A stretch of 64,000 bases of DNA from assembly GCF_003121585.1 (NCBI RefSeq), contig NZ_QEOO01000051.1:1-64000 (forward strand), written 5' to 3'. Below the pieces are notes generated by a model. The model was not told where the DNA came from and made no database searches. It saw only the letters and a list, made by a program, of their open reading frames with translations. Positions 1 to 7,696 of the stretch are shown one piece after another. Position 1 is the stretch's first letter. Every line of letters starts with the position of its first letter. The DNA comes from Nocardioides speluncae. GTDB taxonomy: Bacteria; Actinomycetota; Actinomycetes; Propionibacteriales; Nocardioidaceae. A program made the translations under genes and the position numbers.

Positions 1-180
1 CTCAACCGAGCCCTGCACTCCATCGCCAAGACCCGCATGCAGCACCACCCCGCCACCCGCGCCTACGTCGCGCGCCGCACCGCCGAGTCCCTTAGCAAGC
101 CCCGCATCCGCCGCTGCCTCAAGAGATACATCGCCCGCGAGCTCTACCGACACCTCGCGGCAGGGGTTGACAACCTATAG
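1..180 (+). CDS. IS110-family transposase, C-terminal end (partial at window edge)
   Basis: The open frame enters from the left edge and stops at TAG 178-180, giving 59 residues. The tail reads LNRALHSIAKTRMQHHPATR and continues with a basic RCLKRYIARELYR-type ending. This matches the C-terminal end of IS110-type transposases (Transposase_20 region), which lies after the serine-containing catalytic part. The N-terminal DEDD domain is outside the window, so it cannot be judged whether the element is intact. A repeat array begins about 20 bp after the stop. Family assignment is from recognition of the motif pattern. Confidence 0.8.
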   Translation, partial: LNRALHSIAKTRMQHHPATRAYVARRTAESLSKPRIRRCLKRYIARELYRHLAAGVDNL

Positions 181-200
181 AAGCGTCTCAGGCCGATGTC

Positions 201-312
201 GACCCGGCCCGTCTTCACATCGGCACTGTGAACACGGGCCGGGTCGGCGGTTTGTGGTGTGAACACGGGCCGGGTGGACGGTGTCTGGTGTGAACACGGG
301 GCGGGTCGGCGA
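201..312. repeat. 31-bp-period repeat array, left copy
   Basis: Three direct units start at 227, 258 and 289, exactly 31 bp apart, each beginning TGTGAACACGGGSCGGGT. One unit in opposite orientation (201-219, GACCCGGCCCGTCTTCACA) precedes them and can pair with the first direct unit to form a stem of about 18 of 19 bp. The same unit, with the same 31-bp period, recurs at 62409-62520. The array fills most of the 192-bp gap between the IS110 remnant and the secreted hydrolase gene. Function is unknown. Confidence 0.85.
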
Positions 313-372
313 TGAGTTTCTCCCGGGTGTCTGGTCCAAGAAGGCAGGACCACCGACCTAGGAGACACCGAC

Positions 373-1824
373 ATGCTGCGCAAGCTGACCGCCGCCACGG
401 CCGGAGCACTGCTGACCACCACCCTCCTGGCCACCTCGGCCCAGACCGCCACCGCTGACGCCGTCCAGGACCCGATTCCTGACCCGGGCCGGCACACCTT
501 CGAGGGCAAGATCGACGGCGCCCAGTACCGAGTGGAGACGCCCGAGGACTGGAACGGCACACTGCTGCTGTACAGCCACGGCTACATCCCCTCGTTCTTC
601 GTGCCGCCGGGGCAGGAGCCGCCGGTGGCGTTGACCAACCGGCCGCTGCCGAACGGGCAGACGAGCGAGCAGTGGCTGCTCGACCACGGCTACGCACTGG
701 CCGCGTCCAACTACAAGGGCGTCACCGGCTACCAGGTCCAGCAGGGCGCCCAGGACCAGATCAAGCTGCTCGACTGGTTCGAGCGGGAGATCGGTACGCC
801 GGAGCGCACCATCTCGACCGGCCAGTCGCTGGGCGGCGTACTCGCGGTCAAGCTTGCCGCCGAGAACCCGGGCCGCTTCGACGGCGTGGCGACGTTCTGC
901 GCCGAGTACGACCCGGTCTCCCAGTTCAACACGGTCCTCGACCTGACCTACGCCATCGTCCGGCTGCTCGACCCGGCCGAGGAGATCGACCTGGTGCACC
1001 CCGGCACGTTCGACGAGGCCTGGGCCGACCTGATGGCGCTGCACGCGGCCGTGGACAAGGCGTTCGAGACGCCGGACGGCCGGGCCAAGCTGGCCCTGAT
1101 CGGGTCGCTGAACAACATCAGCGGCTGGTACTCGGCGCGCTACCCCGAGCCGGCCAACGACCTGGAGTTCCTGGAGCAGCAGAAGGAATGGGTCAAGTGG
1201 GCTTACGGGATGCTCGGCACCCTCGGCCGGATCGACCTGGAGGCCCGCGCCGGTGGCAACCCGTCGTGGAACACCGGCATCGACTACAAGCGCCAGTTCC
1301 ACAAGTCGGCGCAGGGTGAGCGGGTGCGCCGCGCCTACGCACACGCCGACCAGGCCAGCCTCAAGGCCGACCTGGCCGCGCTAAACGCCGGCCCGCGGAT
1401 CGCCGCCGACCCGCAGGCGGTCGAGTACCTGAGCCGCGATGTCGCCACCGGGAACCTCCGGGTGCCGACCCTCACCCTGCACAGCACCGGTGACGGTGGC
1501 GCGATCGTGGACCAGGAGCGCTGGTACGCCGAGCAGGCCCGCAAGCACGGCAAGTCCCACCTGCTCCGCAACACCTGGGTGGAGCGCGGCGGGCACTGCA
1601 CGATCAGCGGCGCCGAGGAGATCGTCGCGATCCAGTCGCTGGAGCGCCGGATCGAGACCGGCCGGTGGCCGAACCTCTCGCCGGCCAGGATGAACGCCGC
1701 GGCCGCCGCGATGCCGGACGACCTGCAGTACGTCTTCGACTTCAGCACCGACGGCACCGACGAGCCCGACGTACCGAAGTTCACCCGGTTCATGCCGCCG
1801 CGCTTCCTGCGCCCGACGCACTGA
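373..1824 (+). CDS. Secreted alpha/beta-hydrolase
   Basis: The 483-residue protein has an N-terminal signal peptide (about residues 1-30, hydrophobic TAGALLTTTLLA then an AxA-like site ATADA), so it should be exported. It carries the alpha/beta-hydrolase nucleophile elbow GQSLGG with Ser152. Candidate acid and base are Asp374 (HSTGDGG) and His408 (ERGGHC). The start ATG follows an AGGAG sequence at a normal distance. Substrate is unknown; the class includes secreted esterases, lipases and peptidases. It is transcribed alone and ends at a double hairpin shared with the convergent DUF2236 gene. Confidence 0.8.
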   Translation: MLRKLTAATAGALLTTTLLATSAQTATADAVQDPIPDPGRHTFEGKIDGAQYRVETPEDWNGTLLLYSHGYIPSFFVPPGQEPPVALTNRPLPNGQTSEQWLLDHGYALAASNYKGVTGYQVQQGAQDQIKLLDWFEREIGTPERTISTGQSLGGVLAVKLAAENPGRFDGVATFCAEYDPVSQFNTVLDLTYAIVRLLDPAEEIDLVHPGTFDEAWADLMALHAAVDKAFETPDGRAKLALIGSLNNISGWYSARYPEPANDLEFLEQQKEWVKWAYGMLGTLGRIDLEARAGGNPSWNTGIDYKRQFHKSAQGERVRRAYAHADQASLKADLAALNAGPRIAADPQAVEYLSRDVATGNLRVPTLTLHSTGDGGAIVDQERWYAEQARKHGKSHLLRNTWVERGGHCTISGAEEIVAIQSLERRIETGRWPNLSPARMNAAAAAMPDDLQYVFDFSTDGTDEPDVPKFTRFMPPRFLRPTH

Positions 1825-1869
1825 CGGCGGCCCGGCCTGGGTTCATCGGTACCGGGCAGGCAGTTCTAG

Positions 1870-1926
1870 CACCGGGCAGGCATTGCACTGCCTGCCCGGT
1901 GCAGGATTCCCCGGGCGCCCGGGGAA
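1870..1926. terminator. Double hairpin between convergent genes
   Basis: Two adjacent inverted repeats lie between the hydrolase and DUF2236 genes. The first is CACCGGGCAGGCA (1870-1882) with its exact complement at 1889-1901 and a 6-nt loop. The second is a 20-bp perfect palindrome at 1907-1926 (TTCCCCGGGCGCCCGGGGAA). A partial third copy of the ACCGGGCAGGCA arm lies just upstream at about 1851-1862. There is no U-tract, which is usual for actinobacterial terminators. Probably a bidirectional terminator. Confidence 0.7.
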
Positions 1927-1939
1927 ACCAGCGGCGCGC

Positions 1940-2764
1940 TCAGACGAGCGGCTTGCCGCGGCGTACCCGCCGGCGCACGTCCCACAGCAGGAGGTTGAAC
2001 GGGAAGGCGCGGACCACAGTCGGCATCAACCGATAGATGACGCCGGTGACCCGGTTGACCGTGTCGAAGGTTCGCTGCCGCTTCGGGCCCCAGTCGAGGC
2101 CGAGCTTCTCGCGCACCGAGTCCGGCAGGAAGCCGATGTTCATGAGCACCAGTGGCCACGCCGTCGGCCGCAGCACCAGCGGCAGGAACCGGAAGTTGAG
2201 CAGGGCGACCAGGTAGTCGCGGACCGGCGGGTCGTACTCGATCCGCTCCAGGCCGGCCTGCCAGTACTCCTCGAACGCCGTCCGGTCCGCCGGCCACAGC
2301 TCGCGGGGCATCTGCAGCGTGGTGCCCAGCGTCGCGAGCTGTTGGTAGACCGTCTCGGCGGTCTCGTCGTCCATCACCACGCCGAGCTTGTCGAAGGTGT
2401 CGACGGTGCCGAAGTAGAGACAGGCTGCCACCCAGAGCTGCAGGTTCGGGTCGAACGCGTTGTACTCGACCGGGCTGTCCGGGTTCGATCGGACCGGGAC
2501 GTGCGAGCGGTTGACCGCCTTCTGGTACGCCGCCTTGTCGTCGTCGTCGCCCATGATGGCGACAGCGAGGTAGCTCAGCGTGGTCCGAGCCCGCTTGAAC
2601 GGGTGCTTGGTGACCTTCCCGCTGTCGACGGTGCTCTCGAGGACGCCGTACGCGACCGGCGGGAGGCCGAGCTGCATGACGGTGTTCGCGCCGCCGGCGT
2701 ACGCGCCCGCGATGCCGTAGAAGTACGGCCGCAGGTCGATCTCCGTGGACTCCACTGCGCTCAC
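1940..2764 (-). CDS. DUF2236 / MpaB-type oxygenase
   Basis: The 274-residue protein starts at ATG 2764 after GGGAGG-like ribosome-binding sequence. Its N-terminus (LRPYFYGIAGAYAGGANTVM) and the pattern of helices with conserved His/Asn/Arg (HPFKRARTT, NRSHVPV) match the DUF2236 family, which includes the heme oxygenase Lcp (latex clearing protein) and fungal MpaB. In actinobacteria these are usually uncharacterised oxygenases. It is divergent from a TetR gene, and two identical-spacing inverted repeats lie between them, so it is the likely target of that repressor. Substrate unknown. Confidence 0.75.
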   Translation of the reverse strand: MSAVESTEIDLRPYFYGIAGAYAGGANTVMQLGLPPVAYGVLESTVDSGKVTKHPFKRARTTLSYLAVAIMGDDDDKAAYQKAVNRSHVPVRSNPDSPVEYNAFDPNLQLWVAACLYFGTVDTFDKLGVVMDDETAETVYQQLATLGTTLQMPRELWPADRTAFEEYWQAGLERIEYDPPVRDYLVALLNFRFLPLVLRPTAWPLVLMNIGFLPDSVREKLGLDWGPKRQRTFDTVNRVTGVIYRLMPTVVRAFPFNLLLWDVRRRVRRGKPLV

Positions 2765-2785
2765 GCTCGCTCCTTAGGGAGGGAA

Positions 2786-2839
2786 ACTGACAACGATGGT
2801 AGTCAGTTACTTGCTAGAGTGACAACCCCCGTAGTCAGT
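2786..2839. promoter_or_regulatory. Two tandem TetR-type operators
   Basis: Two 22-bp imperfect palindromes start at 2786 and 2818. Both have the layout ANTGACAAC, four variable bases, then GTAGTCAGT (first copy ACTGACAAC...GTAGTCAGT, second AGTGACAAC...GTAGTCAGT). They are 32 bp apart, about three helical turns, so they face the same side of the DNA. They sit between the divergent DUF2236 (start 2764) and TetR (start 2861) genes and would cover both promoters. Binding by the adjacent TetR is inferred. Confidence 0.7.
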
Positions 2840-2860
2840 TGACGCCGTCAGGGAGGGACC

Positions 2861-3484
2861 GTGACCGCCACTGGTACGACGCGCACCTGGGCCGGCAGCA
2901 CGCTCGCCGAGCGCAAAGCCGTCCGGCGCGCCCAGCTGGTCGCGGCCGGGCGCGAGCTCCTGGGCGCCGGTCAGGCGGTCACGGTGCGGTCGGTGTGCCG
3001 GGCCGCCAAGCTCACCCAGCGCTACTTCTACGAGAGCTTCGGCGACCGCGACGAGCTGGTGATCGCCGCCTTCGAGGCCGCCGCCCACGAGGCGGTCGCG
3101 GCCATCGTCGAGGCGGTCGCCGAGACCGACGGCCGCCCCGAGTCGGTCGCCCGGGCCGGCGTCCGGGTCGCGGTCGAGCAGACGATCGACGACCCGCGCC
3201 GCGGCCAGGTCCTGGTGGTGGCGCCGGTGTCGGACCCGGTGCTGTTCGCCAAGCGGGACGAGATGCTCCCGGTGCTGACCGCGCTGTTCGAGGAGCACAT
3301 CGATAGCGACGCCGGCGACAGCGAGCTGGTCGCGTCGGCGCTGGCAGGCGCGCTCGTCCACCTGTTCTTCCGCTACCTCACCGGCGAGCTCCGGGTCGAG
3401 CGGGCGGCGTTCGAGGAGCACTGCGTGCGGCTGTTGCTCGCCGGCGGCGCGGGCTGGCGACGCCCATCAGTGGATACGGGCTAA
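2861..3484 (+). CDS. TetR-family transcriptional repressor
   Basis: 207 residues, GTG start after GGGAGGGACC. The N-terminal helix-turn-helix covers about residues 15-65 (RRAQLVAAGRELL, TVRSVCRAAKLTQRYFYESF). The C-terminal ligand domain is not recognisable to subfamily. It is divergent from the DUF2236 oxygenase and probably represses both genes through the paired operators at 2786-2839. Its last eight codons (RRPSVDTG) and stop lie in a sequence that resembles the arm of the foldback element immediately downstream, so its native 3' end has probably been altered. Confidence 0.85.
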   Translation: MTATGTTRTWAGSTLAERKAVRRAQLVAAGRELLGAGQAVTVRSVCRAAKLTQRYFYESFGDRDELVIAAFEAAAHEAVAAIVEAVAETDGRPESVARAGVRVAVEQTIDDPRRGQVLVVAPVSDPVLFAKRDEMLPVLTALFEEHIDSDAGDSELVASALAGALVHLFFRYLTGELRVERAAFEEHCVRLLLAGGAGWRRPSVDTG

Positions 3485-3645
3485 GCCGGTCTCCACCGAT
3501 GGGCGCCTACTGCGCGCCGCCATGCGGGCGCGCTGGCTGCGTTGGCGAAGACTCGACGGGCCTCCGGCCCGCCTTCGCTCCGCCGCCTTGCCATCACACC
3601 CGCCTGACGGCGCGCAGCTCACGGCGCCCATCGGTGGAGACCGGC
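3485..3645. repeat. Foldback element, copy 1
   Basis: A 161-bp self-complementary unit. Outer arms 3485-3507 and 3623-3645 are exact 23-bp complements (arm begins GCCGGTCTCCACCGATGG). The 87-bp core at 3520-3606 is identical to 8774-8860 in copy 2. An inner stem centres on GGGCC-TCC-GGCCC, with GCGAAG/CTTCGC pairing outside it. It starts directly after the tetR stop and ends just before the TACTCT -10-like box of the DUF808 gene. A degenerate extra copy of the 3' arm lies at 3459-3483 inside tetR. Confidence 0.9.
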
Positions 3646-3658
3646 TACTCTTCCGGCC

Positions 3659-4654
3659 ATGAGCGGACTGTTCGCCCTTCTCGACGATGTCGCAGCGCTG
3701 GCCCGACTGGCGGCAGCGTCGGTCGACGACGTCGGAGCCGCGGCCGGCCGCGCCACCACCAAGGCAGCGGGCGTCGTCGTCGACGACACGGCGGTGACCC
3801 CGCAGTACGTCCACGGCGTCGCTGCCGAGCGCGAGCTCCCGATCGTCAAGCAGATCGCCAGGGGCTCGATCCGCAACAAGCTGATCTTCATCCTGCCGGC
3901 GGCGCTGATCCTCAGCGAGTTCCTGCCCTGGCTGCTGACCCCGATCCTGATGATCGGCGGCTGCTATCTCGCCTACGAGGGCGCCGAGAAGATCTGGGCG
4001 AAGGTCAGCGGCCACAGCGGCCACGCCGTCCCTGTGACCACCGTCGGCGGTGACGCCGAGAAGACGATGGTCGCCGGCGCGATCCGCACCGACTTCATCC
4101 TGTCCGCCGAGATCATGGTGATCGCGCTCAACGAGGTCGCCGACGAGAGCTTCTGGTCGCGGCTGGCGATCCTCGCGGTGGTGGCCGTGGTGATCACGAT
4201 CGCGGTGTACGGCGTGGTCGGGCTGATCGTGAAGATGGACGACGTCGGCCTGCTGCTGACCCAGCGGTCCAGCGCCTTCTCGCAGCGCCTCGGTCACGGC
4301 CTGGTCGCGGGGATGCCCAAGCTGCTCTCGGTGATCTCGGTCGTCGGCACCGTCGCGATGCTCTGGGTCGGTGGCCACATCCTGCTTGTCGGTGTCGACG
4401 ACCTCGGCTGGCACGCGCCGTACGACCTGGTGCACGACCTCGAGCACGAGATCGACCACGCCGTACACGGCGGCTGGATCGGCGCGACCCTCGCCTGGGT
4501 CGCCAACACCTTCGCCTCGGCAGTCGTCGGCCTCGTCGTCGGCGCGGTGATCGTCGCGGTCATGCACGTGCTTCCGTTCGGTCGGAAGGACGACCACTCG
4601 GAAGATCACGGCGACGCCGGCGACGAAGCAGCGGCTCCGCCGCCGACCAGCTGA
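3659..4654 (+). CDS. DUF808 inner-membrane protein (YedI-like)
   Basis: 331 residues. It begins MSGLFALLDDVAALARLAAA and continues with DDVGAAAGRATTKAAGVVVDD, the signature of DUF808/YedI proteins. At least six hydrophobic segments are visible (for example IFILPAALILSEFLPWLLTP and LAILAVVAVVITIAVYGVVG). Function is unknown in the family. No Shine-Dalgarno is visible; a TACTCT box at 3646-3651 is 7 nt before ATG, suggesting a leaderless transcript whose promoter abuts the foldback element. The last 95 bp overlap the convergent membrane-protein gene. Confidence 0.85.
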   Translation: MSGLFALLDDVAALARLAAASVDDVGAAAGRATTKAAGVVVDDTAVTPQYVHGVAAERELPIVKQIARGSIRNKLIFILPAALILSEFLPWLLTPILMIGGCYLAYEGAEKIWAKVSGHSGHAVPVTTVGGDAEKTMVAGAIRTDFILSAEIMVIALNEVADESFWSRLAILAVVAVVITIAVYGVVGLIVKMDDVGLLLTQRSSAFSQRLGHGLVAGMPKLLSVISVVGTVAMLWVGGHILLVGVDDLGWHAPYDLVHDLEHEIDHAVHGGWIGATLAWVANTFASAVVGLVVGAVIVAVMHVLPFGRKDDHSEDHGDAGDEAAAPPPTS

Positions 4655-6776
4655 ACCCGACGGCGAGCGCGGTCGCCAGGGCGGCGAGCTCCAGCTCCCA
4701 CTGCGGCGGCCGGAACGTCACCCGGACGGTGTGGCCGGCCGCGTCGCCGGGCACCTTCACCCGGACCAGATAGTCGTCGAGCGGCTCGCCGAGCTCGGCG
4801 CCGTCCACGCGGTAACCGGGCCAGGCGAGCCGGCTCAGCACCACCGTGCCGCCGCCGGCGGGCACCTCGTCGACCACGAACGAGACCGACTCGCCGCTGT
4901 TCGAGATCTGTCGGACCGTGGTGCCGGGTGAGCTCCAGACCACGCTTCCGGACGGCGGAACCTGGGCGTCCCGCACCCAGACGCGGGTCAGGTCGTCCCG
5001 GCTGACCTCGCGCCAGCCGGGCGGCACCTCACGGCCGACGAACCAGTGGTGCTCGGTGCTCAGGACCACCGTCTGGACCGACAGCAGCTCGGCGTACGGC
5101 AGGCCGGTCTCTGGCTCGATCTCCAGCATCTTGTTGAGCGCGTTCGGGCAGTAGCTGCCGTCGTAGCGCACACAGAGGGCCTCGTTGAAGGCCTGGAAGC
5201 CGATCGTCGAGTAGGTGTTCCGGACCGACCGCGGGTTGAGGTACCAGGCGTTGGCCGCCAGCAGTGATCGTGACCGCGCCTCGCTCCACCGTGCGGTGTT
5301 GCGGCTCGGGCCGACCACGACCGTGTCGCCCTCGGCCGCGGCGAGCTGATGGCGGTACTCGGAGGCCGACAGCGGCAGCACCCGGCTGGGCGAGGGCAGC
5401 CCGGGGCGAAGGTCGGTGGTCGCCAGTGACGCCACCATCGATCCGCAGACCAGGACGCCGCCGACGCAGGCGAGCGCGCGGCCCCGGCGCTCACCGGACG
5501 CGAGCAGCCACACGGCAGCGACACCCGCGCCCATCGCCGCCGCGACCGCTACCTGCTGCTCCCACCGGTCGCGGTCACCGAGCGTGGCGAGTACGCCGCC
5601 GGCCGCGACCCAGGCCAGGCTCGCGGCCAGCCGCACCGCCGACGGCCGCCGGACCCGGAGCGCCTGGTCGAGCAGCACCACGACCAGCAGCACGATCACC
5701 AGCGAGACCATCGGCATGATCCGGGCCGGCCAGCGGATCGGCCCGAGCTGGTACGGCCCGAGCGACCAGATGACTAGCAGCACCAGCGTGAACCCGATGG
5801 CGATCAGGCCACTCGCCCGTGCCCGCAGCGCGCGCCAGTCGGCCCACGCCAGCAGCGGCACGAACCACGCGACGTACGAGATCGCCGGGATGTTCCCGGA
5901 GTGCAGGGTCCCGCCGACCGGGCCGGCGCCCAGCACGGTCGTCGGCTGTCCGCCGATCAGCAGGCCGAGCGGCGGGATGTGCAGTGGTCCCTGACCGCCG
6001 GTCTTCCACTCGGCCCGGGTGGTGACCGGCGCGGTGAGCACGCCGGGCAGGTAGACGGTCACCGCGACCAGCCCGCAGCAGACGGCGACCACGCCGACCC
6101 GCAGCAGGACCTGCCACCGGCGGCGGACGGCAGCTTCGATCAGGCAGCCGACCAGCACGATGGCGAGGTAGATGGTGCCGTAGACGTAGCCGACCGTGAC
6201 GACGAGATAGCCGGCCACCAGCGCCGGCCATGGGTTGTGCCCAGCCATCACCCGGCGGATGCCCCACCACGCCCACGGCAGCAGCGCGCACACCAGCAGG
6301 CCCGCGAACCAGGCCGGCCCGTCGAAGGTGATCGTGAACCCGCACAGCGGCACCGCCGCCCCCGCGGCCGCCGCCAGCCCAGGGTGCACGCCGTACGACC
6401 TGGCCAGGAGCATCGTGCCGACCACGGCGACCGCCGCGACCGTGAGCTTCACGCACAGTGCGTACGTCGCGAGGTCGGGCGCCGCCGTCGCGCCCAAGCC
6501 GATCACCGCGAGCAGCGGGTTGAACAGGCCGGGCTGGCCCTCGGCGAGCAGGTTCGAGCCGGTCCAGGTGTGCACGTCCAGCATCGGCCAGTCGCCGGCC
6601 CGCAGCGACTCGCCGAAGCGGTACCACCAGCCGTAGTACGCGCCCTCGGTGTCGCCTCGGAAGTAGCGGCGGTCGTTGCCCAGCCGCGGTCCGAGCCAGG
6701 CGACCCATACGACGACCACCGCCAGGCTTGCCCAACCCAGCTCGTGCCAGCCTGACCAGCCACGGAGCCGCGCCAT
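4560..6776 (-). CDS. Large polytopic membrane protein, probable GT-C-like glycan enzyme
   Basis: 738 residues with roughly twelve hydrophobic segments in the first 450, then a soluble, beta-rich C-terminal region (about 480-690) and a last membrane helix before an Arg-rich tail. An early extracytoplasmic acidic stretch (RGDTEGAYYGWWYRF, residues about 41-55) resembles the first loop of GT-C glycosyltransferases or YfhO-type proteins. It is the last gene of a minus-strand operon; its ATG overlaps the TGA of the epimerase gene by one base. Likely role is in surface-glycan assembly. The 3' end overlaps DUF808 by 95 bp. Confidence 0.65.
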   Translation of the reverse strand: MARLRGWSGWHELGWASLAVVVVWVAWLGPRLGNDRRYFRGDTEGAYYGWWYRFGESLRAGDWPMLDVHTWTGSNLLAEGQPGLFNPLLAVIGLGATAAPDLATYALCVKLTVAAVAVVGTMLLARSYGVHPGLAAAAGAAVPLCGFTITFDGPAWFAGLLVCALLPWAWWGIRRVMAGHNPWPALVAGYLVVTVGYVYGTIYLAIVLVGCLIEAAVRRRWQVLLRVGVVAVCCGLVAVTVYLPGVLTAPVTTRAEWKTGGQGPLHIPPLGLLIGGQPTTVLGAGPVGGTLHSGNIPAISYVAWFVPLLAWADWRALRARASGLIAIGFTLVLLVIWSLGPYQLGPIRWPARIMPMVSLVIVLLVVVLLDQALRVRRPSAVRLAASLAWVAAGGVLATLGDRDRWEQQVAVAAAMGAGVAAVWLLASGERRGRALACVGGVLVCGSMVASLATTDLRPGLPSPSRVLPLSASEYRHQLAAAEGDTVVVGPSRNTARWSEARSRSLLAANAWYLNPRSVRNTYSTIGFQAFNEALCVRYDGSYCPNALNKMLEIEPETGLPYAELLSVQTVVLSTEHHWFVGREVPPGWREVSRDDLTRVWVRDAQVPPSGSVVWSSPGTTVRQISNSGESVSFVVDEVPAGGGTVVLSRLAWPGYRVDGAELGEPLDDYLVRVKVPGDAAGHTVRVTFRPPQWELELAALATALAVGFSWSAAEPLLRRRRRRDLPSGRPSDRTEARA

Positions 6777-7696
6777 CAGTTAGCTCGGCGCTTGCCGGTC
6801 ACGAAGGCGTCGGCCACGGCGTTGCCGGTGGCGTGCAGGCCGGTGCCGACCGGCGTCCGGGCCAGCGCGTCGATCTCGGGCCACACGACCGAGCGCAGCC
6901 GAAGATCGCGCACCTGGGCGGCGGCACGGTGGCTGGGCCGGCTGGCCAGCCCGGGGGAGCGCCGGAAGACCCGCGCCGACTCACCGGCCAGCGCCGCGAT
7001 CGACAGCGCCTTGCCGGACGCCAGGATCTTGACGGTGGCCGTGCCGGGCGGCTCGGCGGCGGCCCGGTCGAGGCAGGCGAGCACCATCTCCGCCGCGTCG
7101 CGCACGAACAGGTAGTCGCGCAGGGTGTCCATCGAGACGTAGATCCCGAGCGGCTCGTGCACCAGCTGACCGTGCCGGATCCGCGAGACCAGGCCCTGCC
7201 CTTTGTCGAGGTTCTGGCCGGGTCCGTAGAGGTTGCTGATCCGGCCGAGTACGCCGCGGGTGCCGCGCCGGCGGGCGTACGCCGCGAGCCGGCGCTCCAT
7301 CGCCAGCTTGGCCACGCCGTACGGCGCCAGCGCGCCGGTCGCCGAGCGTTCGGAGAACGGCGGCGAGGCGGGCGAGCCGGCGTACACGCCACCTGCCGAC
7401 GAGGCCAGGAAGACCACCCTAGGCGGCGTCGGGAGCTCGTCCAGGAACCGCTCGAACAGCCGCACCTCCCGCTCGAGCGTCTCCGGCTCGGTGGCGACAG
7501 TGCCGGCACCGGCGCACCAGGCCACCCGGTAGTCGTCGCCCGCCGCCGGCACCTGTTCCAGGAGCGTGTCCAGCGTGGCCGAGGTGTCCAGCCAGTCGGC
7601 CACCCGCGGCACCCGGCACGCCAGCCCCTGGCGCCGCAGCGCATCCACCACGTGGCTGCCGAGCAGGCCGCCGCCGCCGACCACCAGCGTGCTCAT
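6776..7696 (-). CDS. NAD-dependent epimerase/dehydratase (SDR, extended type)
   Basis: 306 residues, beginning MSTLVVGGGGLLGSHVVDAL, a glycine-rich Rossmann NAD site. A YGVAK motif (Y-x-x-x-K catalytic pair, about residue 136) follows FLASSAGGVY, as in nucleotide-sugar epimerases and dehydratases. The ATG overlaps the upstream GT2 stop as ATGA (7693-7696), which sets the start. It likely modifies a nucleotide sugar for the neighbouring glycosyltransferase. The exact sugar cannot be told from sequence. Confidence 0.8.
   Translation of the reverse strand: MSTLVVGGGGLLGSHVVDALRRQGLACRVPRVADWLDTSATLDTLLEQVPAAGDDYRVAWCAGAGTVATEPETLEREVRLFERFLDELPTPPRVVFLASSAGGVYAGSPASPPFSERSATGALAPYGVAKLAMERRLAAYARRRGTRGVLGRISNLYGPGQNLDKGQGLVSRIRHGQLVHEPLGIYVSMDTLRDYLFVRDAAEMVLACLDRAAAEPPGTATVKILASGKALSIAALAGESARVFRRSPGLASRPSHRAAAQVRDLRLRSVVWPEIDALARTPVGTGLHATGNAVADAFVTGKRRAN

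Noticed and set aside
2786..2839. KstR-type sites at the tetR/DUF2236 promoter
   Set aside because: The sites contain GACAAC and GTAGTC but do not fit TNNAACNNGTTNNA; they form their own palindrome type.
3499..4053. Protein-coding frame across foldback copy 1 (similar frame at 8753-9679)
   Set aside because: The shared peptide comes from the identical 87-bp core, so identity gives no evidence for coding. The frames then run out of phase through the DUF808 gene or antisense to the methyltransferase.
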